The notes under the pieces: model-generated
The model's database searches: none
The model's input: only the letters and a program-made list of their open reading frames with translations
Told to the model about the DNA's origin: nothing
NCBI GenBank assembly: GCA_966211215.1
Contig: CBIHNR010000144.1
Span: forward strand, 1-14,389
Length of the DNA stretch: 14,389 bases
Source of the DNA: Desertivirga sp966211215
GTDB lineage: Bacteria > Bacteroidota > Bacteroidia > Sphingobacteriales > Sphingobacteriaceae
Direction of reading: 5' to 3'
Part shown: positions 8,201 to 13,166 of the stretch, in pieces
Layout: the number at the start of each line of letters is the position of its first letter
How positions within the stretch are numbered: the first letter of the stretch is position 1
Translations under genes and position numbers: made by a program

Positions 8201-8593
8201 ATGAAAAAGCTATTATCAATATGTGCGGTTATTTTGGGCATTGCCCTTTTCACTGCAATGCGTGCTGATGAGCCAGGAGAGTTTAAATTTGAAAAGGAAA
8301 CTCAGGACTTTGGAAAAATTCCTCAAGGCAAGCCAGTTAGTTACGATTTTAAATTTACTAATATTGGCGATCAGCCAATTATAATCTCAAGCGTAGAGTC
8401 AACTTGCGGATGTACAGTACCAAAATACACCAGCACTCCTATTAAAAAAGGTGAAGTTGGAGTTATTTCTGTAACCTATAACGCCGCCAACGCCGGATCT
8501 TTTACTAAGCCTCTTACCATTAAATCTAATGCCAAGACGCCAGTGAAATACCTTTATATTAAAGGAGAGGTTGTAACGAGTAGCTCTAAATAA
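8201..8593 (+). CDS. Secreted DUF1573 domain protein
   Basis: 130 residues. Residues 1-22 are a signal peptide with a probable cleavage before D-E-P-G. The rest is one DUF1573 domain (PF07610), an immunoglobulin-like fold related to the ASH domain, with the typical D-F-G-K-I-x-x-G, F-x-N-x-G-D-x-P and S-T-C-G-C-T-V-P motifs (the two Cys are 69 and 71). These proteins are abundant in Bacteroidota and are exported to the periplasm or surface. Their molecular role is not established. The gene stands alone, with its own promoter at 8154-8183 and a terminator at 8617-8642. The ATG at 8201 fits the signal peptide and the promoter spacing. Confidence 0.88.
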   Translation: MKKLLSICAVILGIALFTAMRADEPGEFKFEKETQDFGKIPQGKPVSYDFKFTNIGDQPIIISSVESTCGCTVPKYTSTPIKKGEVGVISVTYNAANAGSFTKPLTIKSNAKTPVKYLYIKGEVVTSSSK

Positions 8594-8616
8594 AAATAAA
8601 AGCTTTAAAAAATTTG

Positions 8617-8648
8617 AAACCTCTCTGTTAACAGAGAGGTTTTTTTAT
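8617..8648 (+). terminator. Intrinsic terminator after the DUF1573 gene
   Basis: A perfect 26-base palindrome (8617-8642) folds into a stem of about 11 pairs, AAACCTCTCTG with CAGAGAGGTTT, around a TTAA loop, followed by a T-tract. It lies 23 bases after the stop codon. The T-tract continues into the possible -7 box of the next gene. Confidence 0.9.
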
Positions 8649-8653
8649 TTTTG
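8646..8653 (+). promoter_or_regulatory. Possible -7 box for the aminotransferase
   Basis: TATTTTTG matches TAnnTTTG and lies 6 bases before the ATG at 8660, which would give a nearly leaderless mRNA. The only nearby TTTG (8613-8616) is 29 bases upstream, too far for a normal -33 box. The box overlaps the terminator T-tract, so the match could simply reflect T-richness. Confidence 0.35.
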
Positions 8654-8659
8654 CGCACT

Positions 8660-9892
8660 ATGCCACAAATTTCCAACAAGGGGAAGCTGATGCCAGCATC
8701 TCCTATCAGAAAGCTAACCCCTTACGCAGAGAGAGCAAAGCAACAGGGAAAGAAGGTGTACCATTTAAATATCGGGCAACCTGATATAGAGACACCAAAG
8801 GTTATGCTTAATGCTATTAAAAATATCGACTTTAAGGTTTGGGCGTACACCCAGTCTGAAGGGACTTTATCATATCGTAATAAGCTGGTTGAATACTACA
8901 ATAAAGCAAACTACAACATAACTGTTGATGATATTTTAGTAACAACCGGAGCTTCTGAAGCCATCGTTATAGCGATGCAAACTTGCCTGGATTCGGAGGA
9001 TGAAGTAATTATTCCGGAACCTTTTTATGCAAATTACAATGCATTTGCATGGATGAGCAATGTTACTGTAAAACCTGTTCTATCTTTAATTGATAATGGT
9101 TTTGCGTTGCCTCCTATCAGTGAGTTTGAAAAACTGATTACCGATAAAACAAAAGCAATTTTTATTTGCAATCCTAATAATCCAACAGGTTATTTATATT
9201 CCTATGAGGAAATGGTTGAATTGAAAAACCTTTGCCTCAAATATGATCTATACTTGTTTGCAGATGAGGCTTACCGCGAGTTTTGCTATGACGACAGTAA
9301 GTTCTATTCGCCAATGCACCTGGATGGGCTGGATGAGCATGTAATTGTTTTCGACAGTATATCAAAACGTTACAGTGCCTGCGGCGCCCGCTTGGGATGT
9401 TTTATTACAAAAAACCGAAAAGTTATCGAAACTGCGCTTAAATTTGCGCAAGCTCGGCTAAGTCCGGGAATGGTTGCACAGATTGCTGCCGAGGCTGCTG
9501 TGGATACGCCACAATCGTATTTTGATAATGTAAATAAAGAGTATACCAGCAGGCGAGACATGCTTGTAGCGGCACTGAATAAGATGGAGGGCGTTTATTG
9601 CCCCAATCCCGGTGGTGCATTCTATGTGGTAGCGCGTTTCCCGGTTGATGATGCCGAATCTTTCTGCCAGTGGATGTTAGAAGAGTTTTCGCATGACAAT
9701 CAGACAGTAATGATGGCTCCAGCTGCCGGATTTTACAGTACTCCTGGCGCAGGCAAAGACCAAATTCGTCTGGCATACGTTTTGAATAAGACAGACTTGG
9801 CTAACGCTATGATTTGTTTGGAGAAAGCCTTAAAGGAATACCCGGGCAGAACTGAAGTTGGCGGTTTTGAAAAGTTAGAAGTGAAAAGTTAA
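8660..9892 (+). CDS. Class I/II PLP-dependent aminotransferase
   Basis: 410 residues from the ATG at 8660; a TTG at 8651 would add three residues and falls inside the possible promoter box. It is a fold-type I aminotransferase in the aspartate/aromatic aminotransferase group. Motifs: N-I-G-Q-P-D-I-E-T-P (37-46), the phosphate-binding loop T-G-A-S-E-A (96-101), N-P-N-N-P-T-G with Asn174, D202 and Y205 in A-D-E-A-Y, the Schiff-base Lys236 in S-I-S-K-R-Y-S, Arg244 in G-A-R-L-G, and a C-terminal substrate-carboxylate Arg in D-Q-I-R-L-A-Y. It swaps an amino group between an amino acid and a 2-oxo acid in the cytosol. The substrate cannot be read from sequence; aspartate is the common annotation. 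It has no clear functional link to its neighbours. Confidence 0.9.
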   Translation: MPQISNKGKLMPASPIRKLTPYAERAKQQGKKVYHLNIGQPDIETPKVMLNAIKNIDFKVWAYTQSEGTLSYRNKLVEYYNKANYNITVDDILVTTGASEAIVIAMQTCLDSEDEVIIPEPFYANYNAFAWMSNVTVKPVLSLIDNGFALPPISEFEKLITDKTKAIFICNPNNPTGYLYSYEEMVELKNLCLKYDLYLFADEAYREFCYDDSKFYSPMHLDGLDEHVIVFDSISKRYSACGARLGCFITKNRKVIETALKFAQARLSPGMVAQIAAEAAVDTPQSYFDNVNKEYTSRRDMLVAALNKMEGVYCPNPGGAFYVVARFPVDDAESFCQWMLEEFSHDNQTVMMAPAAGFYSTPGAGKDQIRLAYVLNKTDLANAMICLEKALKEYPGRTEVGGFEKLEVKS

Positions 9893-9900
9893 GTTTTCAA

Positions 9901-9934
9901 AAGCTAGTAGCTAAAAGCTGTTAGCTATTAGCTT
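9901..9934. repeat. AGCT-rich imperfect inverted repeat between the aminotransferase and tmRNA
   Basis: AAGCTAGTAGCT (9901-9912) and AGCTATTAGCTT (9923-9934) can pair over 12 positions with one G-U, around a 10-base loop that carries another AGC. It begins 8 bases after the stop codon. No T-tract follows, so a standard terminator is unlikely. It resembles short AGC(T)-periodic repeats found between genes in some Bacteroidota. Confidence 0.5.
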
Positions 9935-9952
9935 CCAAACTTTAAACATACC

Positions 9953-10319
9953 GGGGCCGACCGGAATTGACAGGATGGCGGCAAGTATGTAAGCATGCAG
10001 CGCGTTGTGAGACGAGCGCTTTAATCTGAACTCTCAACTTTCAAATGGCGAAAATACTTACGCCTTAGCTGCCTAATTTAGAATTAGCATAGCTTTTGTC
10101 CCGCTGGCATGTGGTTCTGTCATATCAGCATACGGGGCATCGAACTACGGAACTGGCTTGGTTAATGGTGTGATAACCGGGCGAGATTAAGCACCTAAGG
10201 ATGTTAGTATAGGCAAGCGGCTAGCCTTCTCTCATCCCTACAATTTAATAGTTCGCTAAGCATGTAGAAAGCATAATTTGTTCCATGTTTGGACGAGGGT
10301 TCGAATCCCTCCGGCTCCA
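9953..10319 (+). ncRNA. ssrA: Transfer-messenger RNA (tmRNA)
   Basis: One-piece tmRNA of 367 bases that rescues stalled ribosomes and tags the unfinished protein for proteolysis, together with SmpB. The 5' end GGGGCCGACCGGAATTGACA and the 3' end with a T-arm (GAGGG, TTCGAAT, CCCTC) are canonical. The acceptor stem pairs GGGGCCG with CGGCTCC with one G-U. The 3' discriminator A at 10319 is followed by CTC, so the CCA tail is not encoded and must be added afterwards. The peptide-coding stretch is at 10047-10076. A hairpin terminator follows immediately. It is transcribed alone, downstream of the aminotransferase. The exact 5' end depends on RNase P cleavage. Confidence 0.97.
10047..10076 (+). 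other. tmRNA tag reading frame, tag (A)GENTYALAA
   Basis: GGC GAA AAT ACT TAC GCC TTA GCT GCC followed by TAA encodes G-E-N-T-Y-A-L-A-A. From memory, other Bacteroidota have tags such as GENNYALAA or GETNYALAA, so GGC is taken as the resume codon. The alanine from the charged tmRNA precedes it. The ALAA end is the ClpXP-type degradation signal. Confidence 0.85.
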
Positions 10320-10324
10320 CTCTT

Positions 10325-10356
10325 AAAGCCCTTAATGATATCGTTAAGGGCTTTTT
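10325..10356 (+). terminator. Intrinsic terminator of tmRNA
   Basis: AAAGCCCTTAA (10325-10335) pairs with TTAAGGGCTTT (10344-10354), extended by a G-U and a G-C pair around an ATAT loop and followed by more T. It starts 5 bases after the mature 3' end. Confidence 0.92.
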
Positions 10357-10385
10357 CATGAAAATTCCCCTCAGATTGCCTATAA

Positions 10386-10637
10386 TTAAAAAGGCTTAAA
10401 AAAGCAATTGGAGAGAATAAATAGAATGACAAATATGATTGCCATCGTTAATGATACTTTCAGCAGCTTTCTTATATCCGGTTCCATCCCACTAATTATT
10501 TGCCAAAAATAAAATAAAAAATAGACATGAGTTATAACGACCAGGTTTATAAACTCAGTTGTGGTATCAAGCCATCTAATTTTTTTTTGCCTACCTGTCC
10601 AAATTTCGAAAACATGTTCGTCATAGGTGTATATTAT
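10386..10637 (-). pseudogene. Candidate small two-helix membrane protein without a usual start codon (remnant or unusual start)
   Basis: I do not recognise this family. On the minus strand a frame of 83 codons runs from just after a TAA (10638-10640) to a TAA at 10386-10388. The product reads like real protein: a polar start with Y-D-E-H-V-F-E-I-W-T-G-R, then K-K-I-R-W-L-D-T-T-T-E-F, a hydrophobic segment (about 28-48), a short charged loop M-E-P-D-I-R-K (51-57), a second hydrophobic segment (about 61-80), and the end F-F-K-P-F. There is no ATG, GTG or TTG before Met51. Only ATA, ATT or CTG codons could start the full frame; two ATA codons sit at its head. It may be a gene that lost its start or 5' end, or one with a rare start. 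It occupies most of the 300-base gap between tmRNA and the YCII operon, and that operon's candidate promoter lies within its 5' part. Confidence 0.45.
10596..10622 (+). promoter_or_regulatory. Candidate ECF42-type sigma promoter of the YCII-SRPBCC-sigma operon
   Basis: TGTCCA (10596-10601), 17 bases, then CGTC (10619-10622). As I recall, ECF42 sigma factors of Streptomyces use a -35 of TGTCGA and a -10 of CG(A/T)C, so this is 9 of 10 positions. The start of transcription would be near 10630, about 34 bases before the ATG at 10664. The sigma gene is the last gene of the same operon, which fits self-activation. No vegetative TAnnTTTG box is seen here. Confidence 0.5.
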
Positions 10638-10663
10638 TTAAATAAACCCCATAATTCAATATT

Positions 10664-11068
10664 ATGAAAGAGTACATGTTAATTTTCAGAAATGAAAAAA
10701 GTGATAATAATGAAGCTCCATCAGCCGAGCAGATGCGTGCGGTGTTGAAAGAATGGCAGAATTGGATTCGTTGTATTGCAGAACAAGGCAAATTTAGCGG
10801 AACCAACCGTTTGTTACCTGAAGGAAAAACCTTAAAACCAGGCAATGTAATAACTGATGGGCCCTATGCCGAAGCAAAGGAATTAATCGGTGGATACGTG
10901 TTGGTTAAAGCTGAAACCTTGGACGGGGCTGTCGAGATAGCTAAATCATGCCCCAATCTTAAATATGGAGGCAATGTGGAAGTAAGAAGTGTTATGCCTA
11001 TCGACTCCGACCCTAAATCTGATTCTTTCCTTATCCCCGTAGACGAACTAACTAAACTTAATACCTAA
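10664..11068 (+). CDS. YCII-related (DGPF) domain protein, first copy
   Basis: 134 residues of the YCII-related family (PF03795, DGPF domain), small dimeric alpha/beta-barrel proteins with a ferredoxin-like fold. The enzymatic role is unknown. Signature: M-K-E-Y-M-L-I-F at the start, then T-D-G-P-Y-A-E at 64-70 (Tyr in place of the usual Phe), G-G-Y-V-L-V-K-A, and A-K-S-C-P ending in V-E-V-R. A C-terminal tail of about 25 polar residues goes beyond the usual domain. Genes of this family are characteristically linked to ECF42 sigma factors and are their likely targets. It is the first gene of a four-gene operon, 11 bases before its paralogue. The ATG at 10664 lies in a short inverted repeat (CATAAT at 10650-10655, ATTATG at 10661-10666) of unclear meaning. 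Confidence 0.9.
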   Translation: MKEYMLIFRNEKSDNNEAPSAEQMRAVLKEWQNWIRCIAEQGKFSGTNRLLPEGKTLKPGNVITDGPYAEAKELIGGYVLVKAETLDGAVEIAKSCPNLKYGGNVEVRSVMPIDSDPKSDSFLIPVDELTKLNT

Positions 11069-11079
11069 AAACAAACAAC

Positions 11080-11430
11080 ATGAAAGAGTACTTATTTTTA
11101 TTCAGGGGCGGTGATGCCCAAACTGTGCAGCAATCTCCTGAGGCTTGGCAGGCACATATGCAAAAATGGATGCAATGGATGGGCAGTCTTGCGCAACAAG
11201 AAAAGTTGGTTGGTGCACAACCACTTACAAGAACCGGCAAACAGGTTGAAGGCACACAAAAAACTATTACGGACGGACCCTTTATGGAAGGCAAAGAAAT
11301 GGTAGGAGGCTACTTAATTTGCAAGGCAGGCTCGTATGACGAGGCTACGGAAATTGCAAAAGGCTGTCCTATTCTTGAGTTTGATGACGGCAATGTTGAA
11401 GTAAGGGAAATTCAGGAATTAAAAATGTGA
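11080..11430 (+). CDS. YCII-related (DGPF) domain protein, second copy
   Basis: 116 residues, paralogue of the preceding gene and close to the normal family length. It starts M-K-E-Y-L-F-L-F and has the full T-D-G-P-F-M-E motif (64-70), with the D-G-P at the same residue numbers as in the first copy. It also has G-G-Y-L-I-C-K-A, A-K-G-C-P and G-N-V-E-V-R. The aligned motifs indicate an in-place duplication followed by divergence: here the N-terminal half carries several Gln and Trp, and there is no C-terminal tail. Two YCII copies could form a heterodimer, as the family is dimeric (inference). The gene ends ATG-TGA, two bases before the SRPBCC start, which suggests translational coupling. Confidence 0.92.
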   Translation: MKEYLFLFRGGDAQTVQQSPEAWQAHMQKWMQWMGSLAQQEKLVGAQPLTRTGKQVEGTQKTITDGPFMEGKEMVGGYLICKAGSYDEATEIAKGCPILEFDDGNVEVREIQELKM

Positions 11431-11432
11431 AA

Positions 11433-11870
11433 ATGGTTGACGTAATCACCAGCATCGAAATACTTCGCCCATTAAGCGAAGTATTTCGATATGCAAGTAA
11501 TCCCGATAATTCGCCCAAATGGTATGAAAATATCAAATCAGTTGAATGGAAAACGCCTGGAATGCTGGCTGTTGGTTCGCAGATTACCTTTGTTGCACAT
11601 TTTCTGGGCAGGAAACTGGCGTATACTTATGAGGTTACGGAACTCTCGGAACGTAAAATGGTGATGAAAACTGCCGATGGCCCCTTCCCTATGAAAACTA
11701 CCTATATATGTGAAGCAATCAACGACAACACATGCCGAATGACACTGCGGAATCGAGGTAATCCGAGCGGTTTCTCGAAACTGTTTAGCCCCTTTATGAG
11801 CTTTATGATGAAAAAGGCTAACAATAAAGACCTTAAAAAATTAAAGCAGATACTTGAAAGTACGCATTAA
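11433..11870 (+). CDS. SRPBCC (START-like) family protein
   Basis: 145 residues from the ATG at 11433; a GTG at 11427 would overlap the upstream stop codon and add two residues. The pattern fits the SRPBCC/polyketide-cyclase-like fold, which binds hydrophobic ligands in a deep pocket. It starts with a strand V-I-T-S-I-E-I, then R-P-L-S-E-V-F-R-Y-A-S-N-P-D-N-S-P-K-W-Y, a central W-K-T-P-G-M-L-A-V-G-S-Q-I-T-F with beta strands, and a long amphipathic C-terminal helix. No signal peptide is present, so it is likely cytosolic. Ligand and activity are unknown; proteins of this type are often annotated as polyketide cyclase or AHSA1-like. It sits between the YCII pair and the sigma factor with two-base gaps on both sides. 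A perfect 15-base inverted repeat lies at codons 8-20 of its message. Confidence 0.85.
   Translation: MVDVITSIEILRPLSEVFRYASNPDNSPKWYENIKSVEWKTPGMLAVGSQITFVAHFLGRKLAYTYEVTELSERKMVMKTADGPFPMKTTYICEAINDNTCRMTLRNRGNPSGFSKLFSPFMSFMMKKANNKDLKKLKQILESTH
11454..11490. repeat. Perfect 15-base inverted repeat inside the SRPBCC coding start
   Basis: ATCGAAATACTTCGC (11454-11468) and its exact complement GCGAAGTATTTCGAT (11476-11490) flank a 7-base loop CCATTAA. As RNA this is a 15-pair hairpin starting about 20 bases after the ATG. As DNA it is a symmetric site. There is no following T-tract, so it is not an ordinary terminator. Confidence 0.9.
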
Positions 11871-11872
11871 AA

Positions 11873-13150
11873 TTGCCTGAGAATTTGAACATAGAGAAGC
11901 TTACAGATAAGCTTTTTCGCAGAGAAGCGGGAAGGATGGTTGCTGTATTAACCAAAATCTTTGGAACAGAAAATCTGGAAACCGCCGAAGATGTGGTGCA
12001 GGATACTTTGTTACACGCCATGAATGTATGGAAATTGAAAGGCGTACCGGATAATCCAACTGCCTGGCTTTTTCGGGTAGCTAAAAACAAGGCGATTGAT
12101 ATTATCAGGCGAAATAAACACTCTGTACATTTTGACTTGAATGATAGCGAACGCATCCTGCTTACATCAGAATATACCCTAAATATGGCGATGGAGAATT
12201 TATGGAAAGAAGAATTGATTAAAGACGACTTGTTAAGAATGATGTTTGCCTGCTGTCACCCGGAAATCTCTGCTGAAAATCAGATTACTTTAATCCTTAA
12301 AACACTTTGTGGTTTTAGCACTGCCGAAATCGCAAAGGCTTTTCTGGTGCCTGAGGATACTGTTTCTAAAAGGCTCTACCGTATTAAAGAATTCTTCCGT
12401 AAGCAAAAACTCCGACTCAGTGTTCCCTCTGTTGATGAATTAAAAACCCGGACCGATGCTGTTTTAAATTCTATCTACTTGTTATTTAATGAAGGTTACA
12501 ACTCTTCTCACTCGGAAGACTTAATTCGAAAAAATTTGGTAGAAGAGGCGATGATGCTCTGTAAACTTCTTACAGAAAACCCATATACTCAACAACCTGA
12601 AGTATTTGCGCTAATGGCTTTAATGTGTTTCCATGCTTCGCGAAATGACAGCCGTTTAAATGCCAAGGGCGATATTATTCTTCTCGCTAAACAAGACCGC
12701 CGCAAATGGGACAAAGGTTTAATCGATAAAGGAAATGAATATATGAATCGTTCTGCCTTTGGAAATACTATCTCGACTTACCATATTGAAGCCGCTATTG
12801 CTTATGAACATTGCACCGCGGAACATTTTGAAAGCACCAACTGGCTCCGCATTTTGGAGTTGTATAACTGGCTTTGTAAAATGTCCCCTTCCCCAATTAC
12901 AGAACTAAACCGCGCTGCAGTGATTTTGCAGGTTGAAGGGCCAGAGGCAGCTCTAAAGGCAGTGGAAAGCATTGCTGAAAAAAAGAAGCTCGAAAATTTT
13001 CATTTGTACCATAGCCTGCTGGGTGAAATCTATGCTGAATTAGAACAATACACCGAAGCTGTAAATGCATTTAAAAAAGCAATGAGCCTGACCCGATCGG
13101 TGGTAGAACAAAGGCTTTTAAACGATAAAATCAAGGAAATCCTATCTTAA
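11873..13150 (+). CDS. ECF42-type RNA polymerase sigma factor with C-terminal TPR-like extension
   Basis: 425 residues. The sigma-70 region 2 (about 8-82) includes A-E-D-V-V-Q-D-T and N-P-T-A-W-L-F-R-V-A-K-N-K-A-I-D. Region 4 (about 115-175) carries a helix-turn-helix, G-F-S-T-A-E-I-A-K-A-F-L-V-P-E-D-T-V-S-K-R. The C-terminal half (about 195-425) has the DUF6596-like L-L-F-N-E-G-Y-N-S-S block, D-R-R-K-W-D, and TPR-like helices near N-R-A-A-V and Y-H-S-L-L-G-E-I-Y-A-E-L. This is the ECF42 layout: no anti-sigma factor, with a C-terminal extension reported as needed for activity, and genes beside DGPF/YCII proteins. The start is TTG at 11873, two bases after the SRPBCC stop; the first ATG (Met22) would cut into region 2. 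It probably activates its own operon. The inducing signal is unknown. Confidence 0.92.
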   Translation: MPENLNIEKLTDKLFRREAGRMVAVLTKIFGTENLETAEDVVQDTLLHAMNVWKLKGVPDNPTAWLFRVAKNKAIDIIRRNKHSVHFDLNDSERILLTSEYTLNMAMENLWKEELIKDDLLRMMFACCHPEISAENQITLILKTLCGFSTAEIAKAFLVPEDTVSKRLYRIKEFFRKQKLRLSVPSVDELKTRTDAVLNSIYLLFNEGYNSSHSEDLIRKNLVEEAMMLCKLLTENPYTQQPEVFALMALMCFHASRNDSRLNAKGDIILLAKQDRRKWDKGLIDKGNEYMNRSAFGNTISTYHIEAAIAYEHCTAEHFESTNWLRILELYNWLCKMSPSPITELNRAAVILQVEGPEAALKAVESIAEKKKLENFHLYHSLLGEIYAELEQYTEAVNAFKKAMSLTRSVVEQRLLNDKIKEILS

Positions 13151-13166
13151 AAGCCTTTGTATTTTT
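13108..13166 (+). terminator. Terminator overlapping the end of the sigma factor gene
   Basis: ACAAAGGCTTTTAA (13108-13121, coding) pairs perfectly over 14 positions with TTAAAAGCCTTTGT (13147-13160, across the stop codon). The loop is 25 bases, and ATTTTTATTTT follows on the plus strand. The first arm lies inside the last codons of the sigma gene. The long loop makes it less certain than the other terminators. Confidence 0.6.

Noticed and set aside
8071..8253. 61-residue N-terminal extension of the fused E1 reading frame
   Set aside because: It is Ile/Lys/Asn-rich low-complexity sequence, overlaps the DUF1573 promoter and start codon, and the family begins near M-P-S-I-E or M-N-V-T-N.
10290..10319. 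tmRNA 3' end as an integration site for a genomic island
   Set aside because: tmRNA genes are common island targets, but no second copy of the 3' end and no integrase gene are visible in the window.
10560..10610. Run of nine T at 10580-10588 as a frameshift site joining the ATG at 10625 (minus) to the orphan membrane frame
   Set aside because: A -1 slip would give an ATG-started product, but the unshifted frame upstream of the run already reads as good protein, so a frameshift is not needed.
10621..10845. Minus-strand 74-codon frame opposite the first YCII gene
   Set aside because: It is antisense to a clear YCII coding sequence and shows no domain-like pattern, so it is a shadow frame.
10930..10935. 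Exact TGTCGA inside the first YCII gene as an internal ECF42 promoter
   Set aside because: No CG(A/T)C follows at 16-18 bases, and it lies in well-conserved coding sequence.
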